A program made the position numbers and the translations under genes. From positions 310,001 through 374,000 of the forward strand of contig NZ_JAEMNV010000004.1 in the NCBI RefSeq assembly GCF_016482825.1: 64,000 nucleotides of DNA, given 5' to 3'. Numbering within the stretch: position 1 is the first letter of the stretch; every line of letters begins with the position of its first letter. This DNA comes from Antrihabitans stalagmiti. Lineage in GTDB: Bacteria; Actinomycetota; Actinomycetes; Mycobacteriales; Mycobacteriaceae. Of the stretch, positions 10,401 through 17,889 are shown one piece after another. The notes under the pieces were generated by a model, which saw nothing but the letters and a program-made list of their open reading frames with translations, was not told where the DNA came from and ran no database searches.

Positions 10401-10880
10401 GTACACCGTGAGCAGTTGCGGCTGGGTCTGCCTGTCGCGGAGATACCCGTCACCGTCGACGACGCGGCGACATACGACGGAATTGCCCTCGCGACGAGCC
10501 AGATCGTGGAGAGTACGGCGATCGCACGTCTGCTCGCCGCGCACACGCTCGACAGCGACGACGTTGCCTGCACGCGAGCCCGCAAGCTCGCGAACATCAT
10601 CGAAATGCAGAATCGGCCGCGCGCAGGCCAGCACGCGCAATTGCTGTTGGCATCGGCTCTCTTCGCTGCAGGTTGGCTCGCCGAGGCGAAGGATATTGCC
10701 GTGTTGTGCGTCGCACGGTGCGCCGAGCTCGGCACCGGGCGTGTTCTGCTCGACGGCGGACCACAGGTTGTCGAGTTGCTCGCGGAATTGCGCCGCGACC
10801 AACTGGAAAACCGGTGGCAGCCGCATTGGCCTGCGGTTCCGAAACCGTTCCTCGAGGAGCTGACAAGGTCGACCGACTGA
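7446..10880 (+). CDS. pknK: Ser/Thr protein kinase fused to MalT-like ATPase (PknK-type)
   Basis: 1144 aa, close to the ~1110 of mycobacterial PknK. Kinase domain about 25-290: glycine-rich loop GRGGFGVV (33-40), ATP lysine K55, HRDVKPAN with catalytic D149, and DFG at 167-169. A Pro/Thr/Arg-rich linker (about 305-335) leads to a STAND/MalT-type NTPase with Walker A APAGFGKT (369-376) and a VVVDDW Walker B. An ~600-residue helical repeat region of TPR/MalT type follows. I find no LuxR helix-turn-helix at the C terminus, so it probably signals by phosphorylation or protein contacts rather than by DNA binding through that domain. No membrane segment is evident. Confidence 0.85.
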   Translation: MSDGEPQSTQRDMRPSIVAELEAAGFEDAVEIGRGGFGVVYRCAQTSLDRTVAIKVLSSDLDAENVDRFLREEHAMGRLSGHPNIVDILQVDVTLTGRPYIVMPFHAQGSLDDLIRTSGPLSWSAALRIGVKLAGAIESAHRAGILHRDVKPANILVTAYGEPQLTDFGIARVPGSFETSSAMITGSPAYTAPEVLTGRPPTAASDVYGLGATLFALVTGHAAFERRTGEKVVAQFLRITTEPIPDLTGSDIPPDVSGAIEAAMAHDPTDRPSTAAAFGDMLREIEANNGLPVDEMALLSADAITAAAEPRTSNPTPTRSRERTSTSAVPRTAATKFRPPSHARAWLPRPRLIDVLRAGKQRRLTVIHAPAGFGKTTLVAQWRDVLTGAGISVAWLSVDLDDNNVVWFLTHLVEAVQRVRPELADGLADSLEDQAEDAQRYVLTSLIDQIHESGETVAVVVDDWQRITDEGVVRALDFLIENGCHHLRIIVSSRSRAGLPLSRMRVRDELVEIDSDALRLSVDEARAFLVDRNGLRLTDSDVAGLCESTEGWFAALQLVSLSLSNHADPADLIHRLSGRHHAIGEYLVENVLDMLEPRMLEFLLSICVAERVSGDLASTLADTDDGQAMLEEAEERDLFLRRIDDDREWFRFQLLFADFLRRRLERDQPGRARSLHLKASIWFAEHQFLREAVDHAIAAADLKRALELVETSGMELIDGSRLATLLGLVAKLPTPQVVSRSKLMLAVAKANVSLHRSTAARSALDRISGLLDRNAATDNAARIEADVVKAAAEVGADRVVDIDQLVAECLEHPESVAAGVVSEAANAATFAALGRFEFDAARSRQSWARPYHQQSSGPLGLVHGYCYAGIAAREQLDFVSAAANFVQAQEVAATAEHARLHATRIANAMLGELRYEQGDVATAERLLDESRELGADLGVVDFLVAAYVTGARVKALRGDLTAAATILREGAAIASRRVLRRLAAHVHREQLRLGLPVAEIPVTVDDAATYDGIALATSQIVESTAIARLLAAHTLDSDDVACTRARKLANIIEMQNRPRAGQHAQLLLASALFAAGWLAEAKDIAVLCVARCAELGTGRVLLDGGPQVVELLAELRRDQLENRWQPHWPAVPKPFLEELTRSTD

Positions 10881-10944
10881 GGCTCCGATCGTCGTGGCAG
10901 GGCAGGATGGTCAGTGGAATTGCCATCGATCAAGGAGTGAACAC

Positions 10945-11379
10945 GTGGGACAGGTCAGCGCGAGCAGTTCGGTGACAGTCGACGCAGCACCGCAGGCGGT
11001 GCTCGCCGCATTGTCGGACTACGAGACGGTTCGGCCGAGGATTCTCTCCGAGCACTACCGGGATTACCGCCTTGTCTCCGGCGGGCATGGCGACGGAACG
11101 GTCGCCGAGTGGACCTTGCAGGCGACGTCGAAGCGCAGTCGCAACGTCACGGCGACGGTCGCTGTAGCAGGCAATACGATCACCGAAACCGACGGCAATT
11201 CGTCGATGGTCACCCGGTGGACCGTCGTCCCGAGTGGCAGCGGTTCGGAGGTCACGACGAAGACGGAGTGGACCGGCGCAGGCGGTATCGGCGGATTCTT
11301 CGAGAAGACTTTCGCACCGCTCGGATTGAAGAAGATTCAGGCCGAAGTTCTCGCGAATCTGAGCAACACGCTGGCCTGA
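10945..11379 (+). CDS. SRPBCC-family protein
   Basis: 144 aa from GTG 10945, chosen because AAGGAG (10932-10937) sits 7 bases upstream. The fold resembles polyketide cyclase/START-like proteins: it opens with a beta strand (VSASSSVTVDAAPQAV), has a DYETVRPRI helix, and ends with a long C-terminal helix. Such proteins bind hydrophobic ligands, but nothing here fixes the ligand. It follows pknK by 64 bases on the same strand and may be co-transcribed. Confidence 0.75.
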   Translation: MGQVSASSSVTVDAAPQAVLAALSDYETVRPRILSEHYRDYRLVSGGHGDGTVAEWTLQATSKRSRNVTATVAVAGNTITETDGNSSMVTRWTVVPSGSGSEVTTKTEWTGAGGIGGFFEKTFAPLGLKKIQAEVLANLSNTLA

Positions 11380-11525
11380 TTCGTCAGCAGCAGCACCCGT
11401 TCGGGTCGGCGTGCGCTGAGTCGAGTGCACCCCGATCCGAACACGCGCACGCCGATGCCTGACGACAACTACCACCACTCATGGTTAGCCTGGCTTCAGG
11501 CCAAGGCCACGAGTAGGGGGAGTGC

Positions 11526-12413
11526 ATGTCGCTGAAAGTCGATCGGATCAGCAAGCGCTACGGCGATTTGCTGGCATTGAACGAGACCAGCTTCGAAGTG
11601 GCCGACGGTGAGATCTTCGGCTTCGTCGGCAGCAACGGCGCGGGCAAGACGACAACGATGCGGATCGTTCTCGGCGTCCTCGCTGCCGATTCGGGGGAGG
11701 TGCTCGTCGACGGACACCCAGTGGATCTCGATACCCGCCGCCGGATCGGCTACATGCCCGAAGAGCGCGGCCTCTATCCGAAAATGAAGGTCGGCGACCA
11801 GCTGAACTTCCTCGCGCGCCTGCACGGGCTGAGCAAGTCCGACGCGGCGTCTGCCGTCGAGCGCTGGACCGAACGACTAGGCGTCGAGCAGCGGCTCGGC
11901 GATATGGTGTCGGCGTTGTCGCTCGGCAATCAGCAACGCGTCCAATTGGCGGCGGCCCTCGTGCACGACCCGAAGGTGCTCGTGCTCGACGAACCGTTCT
12001 CGGGACTCGATCCCGTCGCGGTCGACGTGATGAGCGCGGTGCTGAAGGAGAAAGCAGCCGAGGGCGTTCCGGTGATCTTCTCCAGTCACCAACTCGAACT
12101 CGTCGAGCGCGAATGCGACCGGGTCGGCATCATCGCGGGCGGTCGGATGCGCGCGCTCGGCAGCATCACCGAGTTACAGGCACGTGGTAATCCGCAGTTG
12201 GAGGTGTTCGCGCCGAGCGCACCACCTGGCTGGGCGGCCGGAATTCCGAATACCGTTGTGCTGCAAGAGGGAAAGGGTCGGACCCTACTCGAACTCCAGC
12301 CCGGTGCCGACGATCAGGCGATCTTGCGTGCAGCACTCGCGACCGGGCCGGTGCATCAACTGATATCTCGCAGACCGTCTTTGGCCGAACTGTTCCGAGA
12401 GGTTGTCGCCTGA
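11526..12413 (+). CDS. ABC transporter ATP-binding protein (NatA/YhaQ-like)
   Basis: 295 aa. Walker A GSNGAGKTT with K41; signature LSLGNQQRV, a variant of LSGGQ typical of this subfamily; Walker B VLVLDEPFSGLD; H-loop SSHQLEL. It also has the C-terminal ~80-residue extension (DUF4162-like) seen in NatA-type ATPases. It ends 1 base into the start of the permease gene (TGATG), so the two form one export system. The substrate is unknown; relatives extrude Na+ or antimicrobial compounds. Confidence 0.9.
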   Translation: MSLKVDRISKRYGDLLALNETSFEVADGEIFGFVGSNGAGKTTTMRIVLGVLAADSGEVLVDGHPVDLDTRRRIGYMPEERGLYPKMKVGDQLNFLARLHGLSKSDAASAVERWTERLGVEQRLGDMVSALSLGNQQRVQLAAALVHDPKVLVLDEPFSGLDPVAVDVMSAVLKEKAAEGVPVIFSSHQLELVERECDRVGIIAGGRMRALGSITELQARGNPQLEVFAPSAPPGWAAGIPNTVVLQEGKGRTLLELQPGADDQAILRAALATGPVHQLISRRPSLAELFREVVA

Positions 12414-13579
12414 TGAATCCGATCTTGCTGGTCGCCAAGCGGGAATTTCTCGTCAAGGTCTATACGAAGTCCTTTGTCATCGTCAACGCCTTGCTGCTGG
12501 TCGTCGTGGTGGCAGGGCTGATCGTGTGGGCCGCCGTTCGCTCCGACGACGACGGCGCAGCGACGAAGATCGGCGTGACGGGCTCGGCGACATCGTTGTC
12601 CGAGACGATCGTCGCGACAGGTCGCGCCGCGGGAACGACGATCGAGATCGTCGACGTCGCAGGTCCGGACGAAGCGCGCGCGCAGGTCGAGAACGGTGAC
12701 CTGGAGGCTGCCTTCGTCGGCGACGCCGACGTGGTTGTCGAGGAGGATTTGTCGCCGGAGTTGCGGGCCGTGTTGCAGTCGGCTGTGCAGAAGAACGCAC
12801 TCGACGGAGCACTGCGAAACAACGGAGTCGACCCGGCCGAACTCGCTGCGCAGGTCGGCGATACGAACCTGGCCGTCACGGCGTTACACCCGCAGGCGAG
12901 CGATCACGACCAGCGGATCGCTTTGGCGCTTGTCGGTGCGGTCCTGCTGTTCATCGGGGTCGCGAACTTCGCGCCTGCAGTGGGAATGGGTGTGACGGAG
13001 GAGAAGTCGAGCAGAGTCGTCGAGTTGCTGTTGTCGACGATCAAACCGTTGCACCTGCTCTGGGGAAAGATCATCGGCCTCGGTGCGGTCGGACTAGCGC
13101 AGGTCGTTGTCATCGCGTCGGCGGGGTTGATCACGGCGCAGGCCACCGGTCTGCTCGAAATACCAACGGCAGCAGCCGGAATGCTGATCGCGACGCTTGT
13201 GTGGTTCGTGCTCGGATTCGTATTCTTCGCGACGCTGTACGCCGCAGGCGGCTCGATGGTCTCGCGCGTCGAGGAAATCAACTCGACGACTTTGCCGGTG
13301 ATGTTGCTGCTCATGGCATCTGCGTATCTCGGCTTCTTCGGAGTCGGCAGTCTGGACAGCAATTTCTACAGCATCATCAGTTGGATTCCGCCGTTCTCGT
13401 CGATCCTGATGCCCATGCAGATCGCGGCAGGCAACGCATCGACGTTCGAGGTCGTCGGCACCATTGCCCTCATGGTTGCCGCCTGCGCGGCGTCGGCCTG
13501 GGTGTCCGCGCGGATCTACCAGCGGTCCGTATTGCTCACCGGCGCAAAGGTTTCCTGGGCACACGCACTCGGCCGCTGA
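12413..13579 (+). CDS. ABC-2 type permease (NatB/YhaP-like)
   Basis: 388 aa. One N-terminal membrane segment (about 20-40) precedes a ~125-residue extracytoplasmic domain. Five further segments follow, beginning with ALALVGAVLLFIGVANF. The GVTEEKSSRVVELLLSTIKP stretch is the hallmark of this permease family. Translationally coupled to the ATPase gene. No accessory subunit is present. The next gene is on the other strand. Confidence 0.9.
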   Translation: MNPILLVAKREFLVKVYTKSFVIVNALLLVVVVAGLIVWAAVRSDDDGAATKIGVTGSATSLSETIVATGRAAGTTIEIVDVAGPDEARAQVENGDLEAAFVGDADVVVEEDLSPELRAVLQSAVQKNALDGALRNNGVDPAELAAQVGDTNLAVTALHPQASDHDQRIALALVGAVLLFIGVANFAPAVGMGVTEEKSSRVVELLLSTIKPLHLLWGKIIGLGAVGLAQVVVIASAGLITAQATGLLEIPTAAAGMLIATLVWFVLGFVFFATLYAAGGSMVSRVEEINSTTLPVMLLLMASAYLGFFGVGSLDSNFYSIISWIPPFSSILMPMQIAAGNASTFEVVGTIALMVAACAASAWVSARIYQRSVLLTGAKVSWAHALGR

Positions 13580-13604
13580 ACCGGGCCGAGTGCGCGAACG
13601 GCAA

Positions 13605-13958
13605 CTACAGACCGCACCCGATGTCGAACAGGTTGCCCTCGGGATCGCTGAGCGTCGCCCATTTGGTGCCGAACTCGTCGTAGTCGGCAATGTGTTTTGC
13701 GCCGAGGGATACAGCTCGCGCGATCTCGTCGGTCCATTCGGCAGACACCAGATCGATGTGAACGGTGTTCTTGCCGGGATTCTTGTCGGGCACAGCGATG
13801 AACATCAGTACCGGATGGGCGCCCGATGAGCGACCCACCGTTGCGAAGTACTCGCTTGCACCCTCGTCCACGGGGCGGTCGAGTAGCCCACCCCAGAAGG
13901 TGGCCAGCTCGGTCGCATTGGCGCAGTCGAAGGTGATGTGTTCCAGGGAAATTGCCAT
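13605..13958 (-). CDS. VOC-superfamily (glyoxalase/bleomycin-resistance-like) protein
   Basis: 117 aa from ATG 13958, which has AAGGAG 7 bases upstream; longer in-frame starts have no such site and run through the neighbouring gene. Recognisable VOC halves: LEHITFDCANATELATFW at the N terminus, and the C-terminal WATLSDPEGNLFDIG block with the metal-ligand Glu/Asp region. Actinobacterial members of this subfamily are mostly uncharacterised. It lies 28 bases downstream of a MerR regulator on the same strand and is probably in its operon. Confidence 0.85.
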   Translation of the reverse strand: MAISLEHITFDCANATELATFWGGLLDRPVDEGASEYFATVGRSSGAHPVLMFIAVPDKNPGKNTVHIDLVSAEWTDEIARAVSLGAKHIADYDEFGTKWATLSDPEGNLFDIGCGL

Positions 13959-13986
13959 TATGTGCTCCTTCGATCGGTGTGGTTGA

Positions 13987-14799
13987 TCAGGCGGCGTGCT
14001 GAATCGGCCAGCACACCTCGGTTCTGAACGTGGTGGCGTCGTCGGTGTGATTGGGACCGACGAGGTAGATCTCTCTGATCGGGTCGGGGATCGCGACGTC
14101 GTGCTCGGCGACGTGAATGCCAAGTGCTCCGTAGGTGCGGTCGCATTCTTCGAACGGCCCTGCGTGCACAGCGACCGCCAGCCGCGCAGGCGGCAATACA
14201 AGCGCTTCGAGACCTTCGACAACCGGAGTACCGGCGGGCACCGGGACGAACGCGACGACCTCGCCGGAGTCGTGTTCGAAGAATTCGCTGGAGTACGTAG
14301 CTCCACCGGGTCCCGTGATCTCGATCCCGTGTTGTTCCGCCGTGATGTACAGCTGCGGGAAGACGGCCCCACACCAGTCGCCGACGTCGCGACGTGCAAC
14401 GACCGCTCGGATCGCCAGTGTGGAAAGCGCTGCTACGGAGCGATATTCGACAGCCAACGCGTCGATCGGGCCCAGCAGCGACCGCAACGATGCCACCACC
14501 TGCTGGGTGCGTGTCAGCTCGGCTTCCATACGTTCCAGGTGCGCCCGCATGGTGGCGTTGCGAGTCTCCGGGTCTGCCGCGGCGAGAACGGTTCGCACTT
14601 CCGGCAGCGGCATATCGAGATCGCGCAGCCGGCGAATCAACTGGGCGCTGCCGACCTGAGTTGTCGAGTACCTCCGGTAGCCGGAATTCTCGTCGATCGT
14701 CGCTGGTGAGAGCAGGTCGATGTCGTGGTAGTAGCGCAGCGTCTTCACGCTCAGATGAGTCAGCCGTGAGAACTCCCCGATGGGTACCAGTGCCGTCAT
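13987..14799 (-). CDS. MerR-family regulator with GyrI-like effector domain (BmrR type)
   Basis: 270 aa. An N-terminal MerR helix-turn-helix (IGEFSRLTHLSVKTLRYY) is followed by the wing (YRRY) and a long dimerisation helix at about 75-115. The C-terminal ~150 residues form an AraC effector-binding/GyrI-like domain (LAVAVHAGPFEECDRTYGAL, then IREIYLVGPNHTDDA). This architecture senses hydrophobic drugs in BmrR relatives. A MerR-type promoter with a dyad lies directly upstream, so self-regulation of this gene and the VOC gene is likely. Confidence 0.88.
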   Translation of the reverse strand: MTALVPIGEFSRLTHLSVKTLRYYHDIDLLSPATIDENSGYRRYSTTQVGSAQLIRRLRDLDMPLPEVRTVLAAADPETRNATMRAHLERMEAELTRTQQVVASLRSLLGPIDALAVEYRSVAALSTLAIRAVVARRDVGDWCGAVFPQLYITAEQHGIEITGPGGATYSSEFFEHDSGEVVAFVPVPAGTPVVEGLEALVLPPARLAVAVHAGPFEECDRTYGALGIHVAEHDVAIPDPIREIYLVGPNHTDDATTFRTEVCWPIQHAA

Positions 14800-14806
14800 G
14801 GGTTAG

Positions 14807-14837
14807 AGCAAACACCCTCCAGCAGGTGGAGAGTCAA
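14807..14837 (-). promoter_or_regulatory. MerR-type promoter/operator
   Basis: Reading leftwards: a -35 element TTGACT (14837-14832), then a 19-base spacer containing the dyad CTCCA-cctgc-TGGAG (14831-14817), then a weak -10 TTTGCT (14812-14807). An overlong 19-base spacer filled by a dyad is the known layout of MerR-activated promoters. The predicted transcript would start within a few bases of the ATG at 14799, so the mRNA may be leaderless. Confidence 0.65.
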
Positions 14838-14845
14838 CGGTTTGC

Positions 14846-15388
14846 TCAGCCGAGCAGAAAAACCAGTTCCCGAGTGCCTGCGTAGCGGTACGACATACCC
14901 AGGTAGACGCCGGGTGTCACTTCACGCATCTCGTCGATGAACCACGGCAGTTCCGAACGTGTGTAGTCGATGATCCAGCACGCCCGGCCGTCGGTCGCAG
15001 ACGGAGCAACGTACACCGAGCCTTGTACGCCTTCGAAACCGAACGGCGACAGTCGATTTCGGACGAAACCCGGATAGAAGACCTTGCCGATCCAGATGGC
15101 AGGAGCGATCGCCGCCGTGACCGGCGGCGACAGGACCCAACCCGCCTTGACGCCCATCGGCGGGGCACCGGCCGTAGCCCAACGATAGATCGCGTCGTGT
15201 TGCCCGGGATTGCATCGAAAGCGCAGCGAATCGACTGTGGCGCCCCGATTTTCGGTGTACAGGACGCAGTCGCCACCGAAACCGATGGGAGCGGCAGTCG
15301 CAGAACCTGCGCTCGACAACCCGAATGCCGCCGCGATCCCGACGGCCGCGACGAAGCTACGTACTCGAACTCCCCGGGTGCTGCTCAT
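14846..15388 (-). CDS. Secreted protein of unknown function
   Basis: 180 aa. The N terminus carries an Arg-containing n-region, a hydrophobic core (FVAAVGIAAAFGLSSAGS) and a likely AxA signal-peptidase site (TATAAP) near residue 33. The mature part has Cys residues that could form disulfides (GDCVLY, RFRCNPG, ACWIID) and is rich in aromatic residues. I do not recognise the family. It is transcribed away from ybaB with a 149-base shared upstream region. Confidence 0.75.
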   Translation of the reverse strand: MSSTRGVRVRSFVAAVGIAAAFGLSSAGSATAAPIGFGGDCVLYTENRGATVDSLRFRCNPGQHDAIYRWATAGAPPMGVKAGWVLSPPVTAAIAPAIWIGKVFYPGFVRNRLSPFGFEGVQGSVYVAPSATDGRACWIIDYTRSELPWFIDEMREVTPGVYLGMSYRYAGTRELVFLLG

Positions 15389-15537
15389 GACTTGGCCTTT
15401 GGAAGTGGTTTACCCCAACTCGGCATTTCCGATAGTAGTCCGGCGCGGGCGTCGCCGGCAGTGGCTGGGCAACGTCTACGCTGGATTGTGACGTGAATGG
15501 ACGACGGCACCGCCGTTGAACGAAAGGGAGCGGCATC

Positions 15538-15882
15538 GTGCAACCAGGTGGACAGCCCGACATGGCGCAGATTCTGGCGCAGGCGCAGCAGATGCAGCAG
15601 CAGCTGATGGCGGCGCAGGTAGAGATTGCGGAGACCGAGGTGACGGGTCAGGCCGGTGGTGGACTTGTCACTGCGACGGTCAAGGGCAGTGGTGAGCTGG
15701 TGGCGCTGACGATCGATCCGAAAGTGGTCGATCCCGACGACGTCGAAACTTTGCAGGACCTGGTCATCGGTGCGATCTCCGATGCGAACATGCAGGCTCA
15801 GCAGGTCGCGGAAAGTAAACTCGGCCCACTCGCGGGCGCTCTCGGCGGCGGCGGTGGACTTCCCGGCCTGCCCGGATTCTAG
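15538..15882 (+). CDS. YbaB/EbfC-family nucleoid-associated protein
   Basis: 114 aa from GTG 15538 with AAGGGAG 7 bases upstream. A Gln/Met-rich N-terminal helix ([18 protein letters not shown]) precedes the YbaB core strands ([30 protein letters not shown]). The tail is Gly-rich. The family forms DNA-binding dimers associated with the nucleoid. recR begins 9 bases after its stop, the widely conserved ybaB-recR pair; dnaX is not directly upstream here. Confidence 0.92.
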   Translation: MQPGGQPDMAQILAQAQQMQQQLMAAQVEIAETEVTGQAGGGLVTATVKGSGELVALTIDPKVVDPDDVETLQDLVIGAISDANMQAQQVAESKLGPLAGALGGGGGLPGLPGF

Positions 15883-15891
15883 CGGGCGAGC

Positions 15892-16500
15892 GTGTACGAA
15901 GGTCCAGTTCAGGATCTGATCGACGAGCTCGGCAAACTGCCCGGCGTCGGCCCGAAGAGCGCACAGCGCATTGCCTTTCACCTGCTGTCCGTGGAGCCAC
16001 CCGAGATCGATCGGCTGCAGGGCGCTCTGCAGAAGGTGCGCGACGGCGTGCAGTTCTGCATCGTGTGCGGGACCGTGTCGGACAAGGAGATGTGCCGCAT
16101 CTGCTCGGATCCGCGTCGCGATCGCACGATGATCTGCGTGGTCGAGGAACCGAAAGATGTTCAGGCAGTGGAACGTACGCGAGAGTTCCGCGGCAGGTAT
16201 CACGTGCTCGGTGGTGCACTCGATCCGCTGAGCGGAATCGGCCCTGACCAACTGCGGATCCGAGAGTTGCTCGCCCGCATCGGAAATCAGGACGACGGCG
16301 TCGACGTCTCCGAGGTCATCATCGCGACCGATCCGAACACCGAAGGCGAAGCGACGGCCACCTACCTGGTTCGTATGCTGCGCGTGTTCCCCGGACTTTC
16401 GGTGACGAGGCTCGCGTCCGGATTGCCGATGGGTGGCGATCTCGAATTCGCCGACGAGCTGACCCTCGGGCGCGCGTTGTCGGGCCGGCGGGCGATGTAA
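15892..16500 (+). CDS. recR: Recombination mediator RecR
   Basis: 202 aa, the normal length. Helix-hairpin-helix [17 protein letters not shown] is followed by a four-Cys zinc finger (CIVC then CRIC) and a Toprim domain beginning [16 protein letters not shown]. The C-terminal Walker-B-like part ([19 protein letters not shown]) is present. RecR acts with RecF/RecO in loading RecA at gaps. GTG start at 15892. Confidence 0.95.
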   Translation: MYEGPVQDLIDELGKLPGVGPKSAQRIAFHLLSVEPPEIDRLQGALQKVRDGVQFCIVCGTVSDKEMCRICSDPRRDRTMICVVEEPKDVQAVERTREFRGRYHVLGGALDPLSGIGPDQLRIRELLARIGNQDDGVDVSEVIIATDPNTEGEATATYLVRMLRVFPGLSVTRLASGLPMGGDLEFADELTLGRALSGRRAM

Positions 16501-16531
16501 GAAACAGGTGGTGCAGGCGGAGCCGAGGCGC

Positions 16532-16750
16532 TCAGCCTGCGCGTCGCACCGAGTCGGCAAGCACGGCAGTGCAGCCGCAACCGCCGGCGAGGTCGAGACA
16601 GTCGACTATGAAGCCGTGTCGTGCAAGGAGACGGTCGGTGCAGTCTTCTTGCGTGCACTCGATCTTGTTTCGGCCGAACATGCCGTCGACGTGCACGATG
16701 AGTGTGCCGTGGCAGTGATCGCTTCCGGTTTGGCAGGAAAGACATTCCAT
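16532..16750 (-). CDS. Small Cys-rich protein, putative zinc-binding
   Basis: 72 aa from ATG 16750. Eight Cys and several His are arranged as CLSC near the N terminus, then DHCHGTLIVH, then ECTQEDC, then DCLDLAGGCGC. This suggests two metal-binding knuckles. GGGAGG lies almost against the ATG, so the true start is uncertain: an in-frame ATG at 16792 would add 14 residues, but has no visible ribosome-binding site. It ends 31 bases from recR, convergently. I recall similar short proteins in other Mycobacteriales but no known function. Confidence 0.6.
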   Translation of the reverse strand: MECLSCQTGSDHCHGTLIVHVDGMFGRNKIECTQEDCTDRLLARHGFIVDCLDLAGGCGCTAVLADSVRRAG

Positions 16751-16848
16751 ACCTCCCGTAGTACCACCGCACGCCAACGGCACTGCGGACATCCGGGGGT
16801 GTGTTCGTTCGTGATCATGAAGCGGGGGATTCTCCGCTCGCCGTGCTG

Positions 16849-17166
16849 TCAGGCCCGACCGACGGTCCAGTAGCCGACCAGCAGCGCCGGTGCAGCGATC
16901 AACGCGACAAGGATGCCGAGAGCGGCCCGCTGCCCTGCGGTCGTCTTGTTCAGCGCAACGGTCGCTGCGCAGGCGACTGCAGCGACGTAGGTGACGATCG
17001 TGATCACGAGTGCGCCGATCGCGAACGAATAGTCGGAATTTGTCGCCGAATCCGGGTCGAAGCCAACTTCCAGGCTTGCCAGTAGTCCTGTGAATGCTGC
17101 GATGGGCGCGAAGACCGCACACGTCAGCCCTACTTTGAGCAGGGTCGATCTGAGGGTGTCCTCCAT
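16849..17166 (-). CDS. Small membrane protein of unknown function
   Basis: 105 aa with three predicted membrane helices (LLKVGLTCAVFAPIAAFTGL, then FAIGALVITIVTYVAAVACA, then GILVALIAAPALLVGYW). A short acidic loop rich in Asp/Ser joins the first two. It starts 3 bases after the gatD stop on the same strand, so it belongs to the murT-gatD transcription unit. A role at the cell envelope is only inferred from that position. Confidence 0.65.
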   Translation of the reverse strand: MEDTLRSTLLKVGLTCAVFAPIAAFTGLLASLEVGFDPDSATNSDYSFAIGALVITIVTYVAAVACAATVALNKTTAGQRAALGILVALIAAPALLVGYWTVGRA

Positions 17167-17169
17167 CGT

Positions 17170-17889
17170 TCAGCGACGTCCGGCCGCGAGCCGTTCTTTG
17201 CGTAGCTTGTCGACCTCGGGCAGATCGAGAGGCGGAAGTTCGTCGACGCCGAGCGCACGGCTCAGCAGGAGGTCGGCGAGTTCGGGATTGCGCGCCAACG
17301 CCGGACCATGCATGTAGGTGCCGATCACCGAACCCTGGACGACACCCTCCAGCCCGTCGCCGACGCCGTTCCCCACCCCGTGGGTCACTCGGGCAAGGCC
17401 GGCGGCCGACGGACCCAACGAGGTTCCGCCGCGATGGTTTTCGAAGCCGGTCAGTGCGGCGGTGAGGCCGTCGATGGTCGGCTTGGTGAGTACCTCGCCG
17501 ATCGAGCGCGTCGCCTGCGGTGCGGTCGTGCAATCGAGCATCTCGACGCCGTCGACTCGTTCGCCGCTCGAGGTTTCGTACCAGCGTCCGAGCACCTGGA
17601 TCGCCGCGCAGATGGCGAGGACCGGTGTACCTCGTTCGGCGGCGCGTTGCAGGCCCGGATATTTCTGCAGATGACGCGTCGCGAGCCGTTGTGCCGAATC
17701 TTCTGCTCCGCCAAGGGTATACAGGTCCAACGACTCGGGAACGGGGTCGCTCAAGGTGATTTCGACGACCTCCGCGTCGTAACCGCGAAGCCGGAGCCGC
17801 TGACGCAGGATCAGCGCGTTGCCGCCATCGCCGTAGGTGCCCATGACGTCGGGGAGGACGAGGCCGATACGAACGGTCGAGTCAGCCAC
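17170..17889 (-). CDS. gatD: Lipid II isoglutaminyl synthase, glutaminase subunit GatD
   Basis: 239 aa from GTG 17889, which overlaps the murT stop by 8 bases; a longer reading would run through murT. Class I glutamine amidotransferase fold with LPDVMGTYGDGGNAL at the N terminus. Nucleophile C94 lies in AICAAIQ and the catalytic His is H194 in TYMHGPAL; the S. aureus enzyme uses C94 and H189. GatD releases ammonia from glutamine, and MurT uses it to amidate D-Glu of lipid II. This modification is needed for efficient peptidoglycan cross-linking. Confidence 0.93.
   Translation of the reverse strand: MADSTVRIGLVLPDVMGTYGDGGNALILRQRLRLRGYDAEVVEITLSDPVPESLDLYTLGGAEDSAQRLATRHLQKYPGLQRAAERGTPVLAICAAIQVLGRWYETSSGERVDGVEMLDCTTAPQATRSIGEVLTKPTIDGLTAALTGFENHRGGTSLGPSAAGLARVTHGVGNGVGDGLEGVVQGSVIGTYMHGPALARNPELADLLLSRALGVDELPPLDLPEVDKLRKERLAAGRR

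Noticed and set aside
9753-10826. A 357-codon open frame antisense to the 3' half of the PknK gene
   Set aside because: Shadow frame with no start signal; the PknK frame is continuous and domain-complete.
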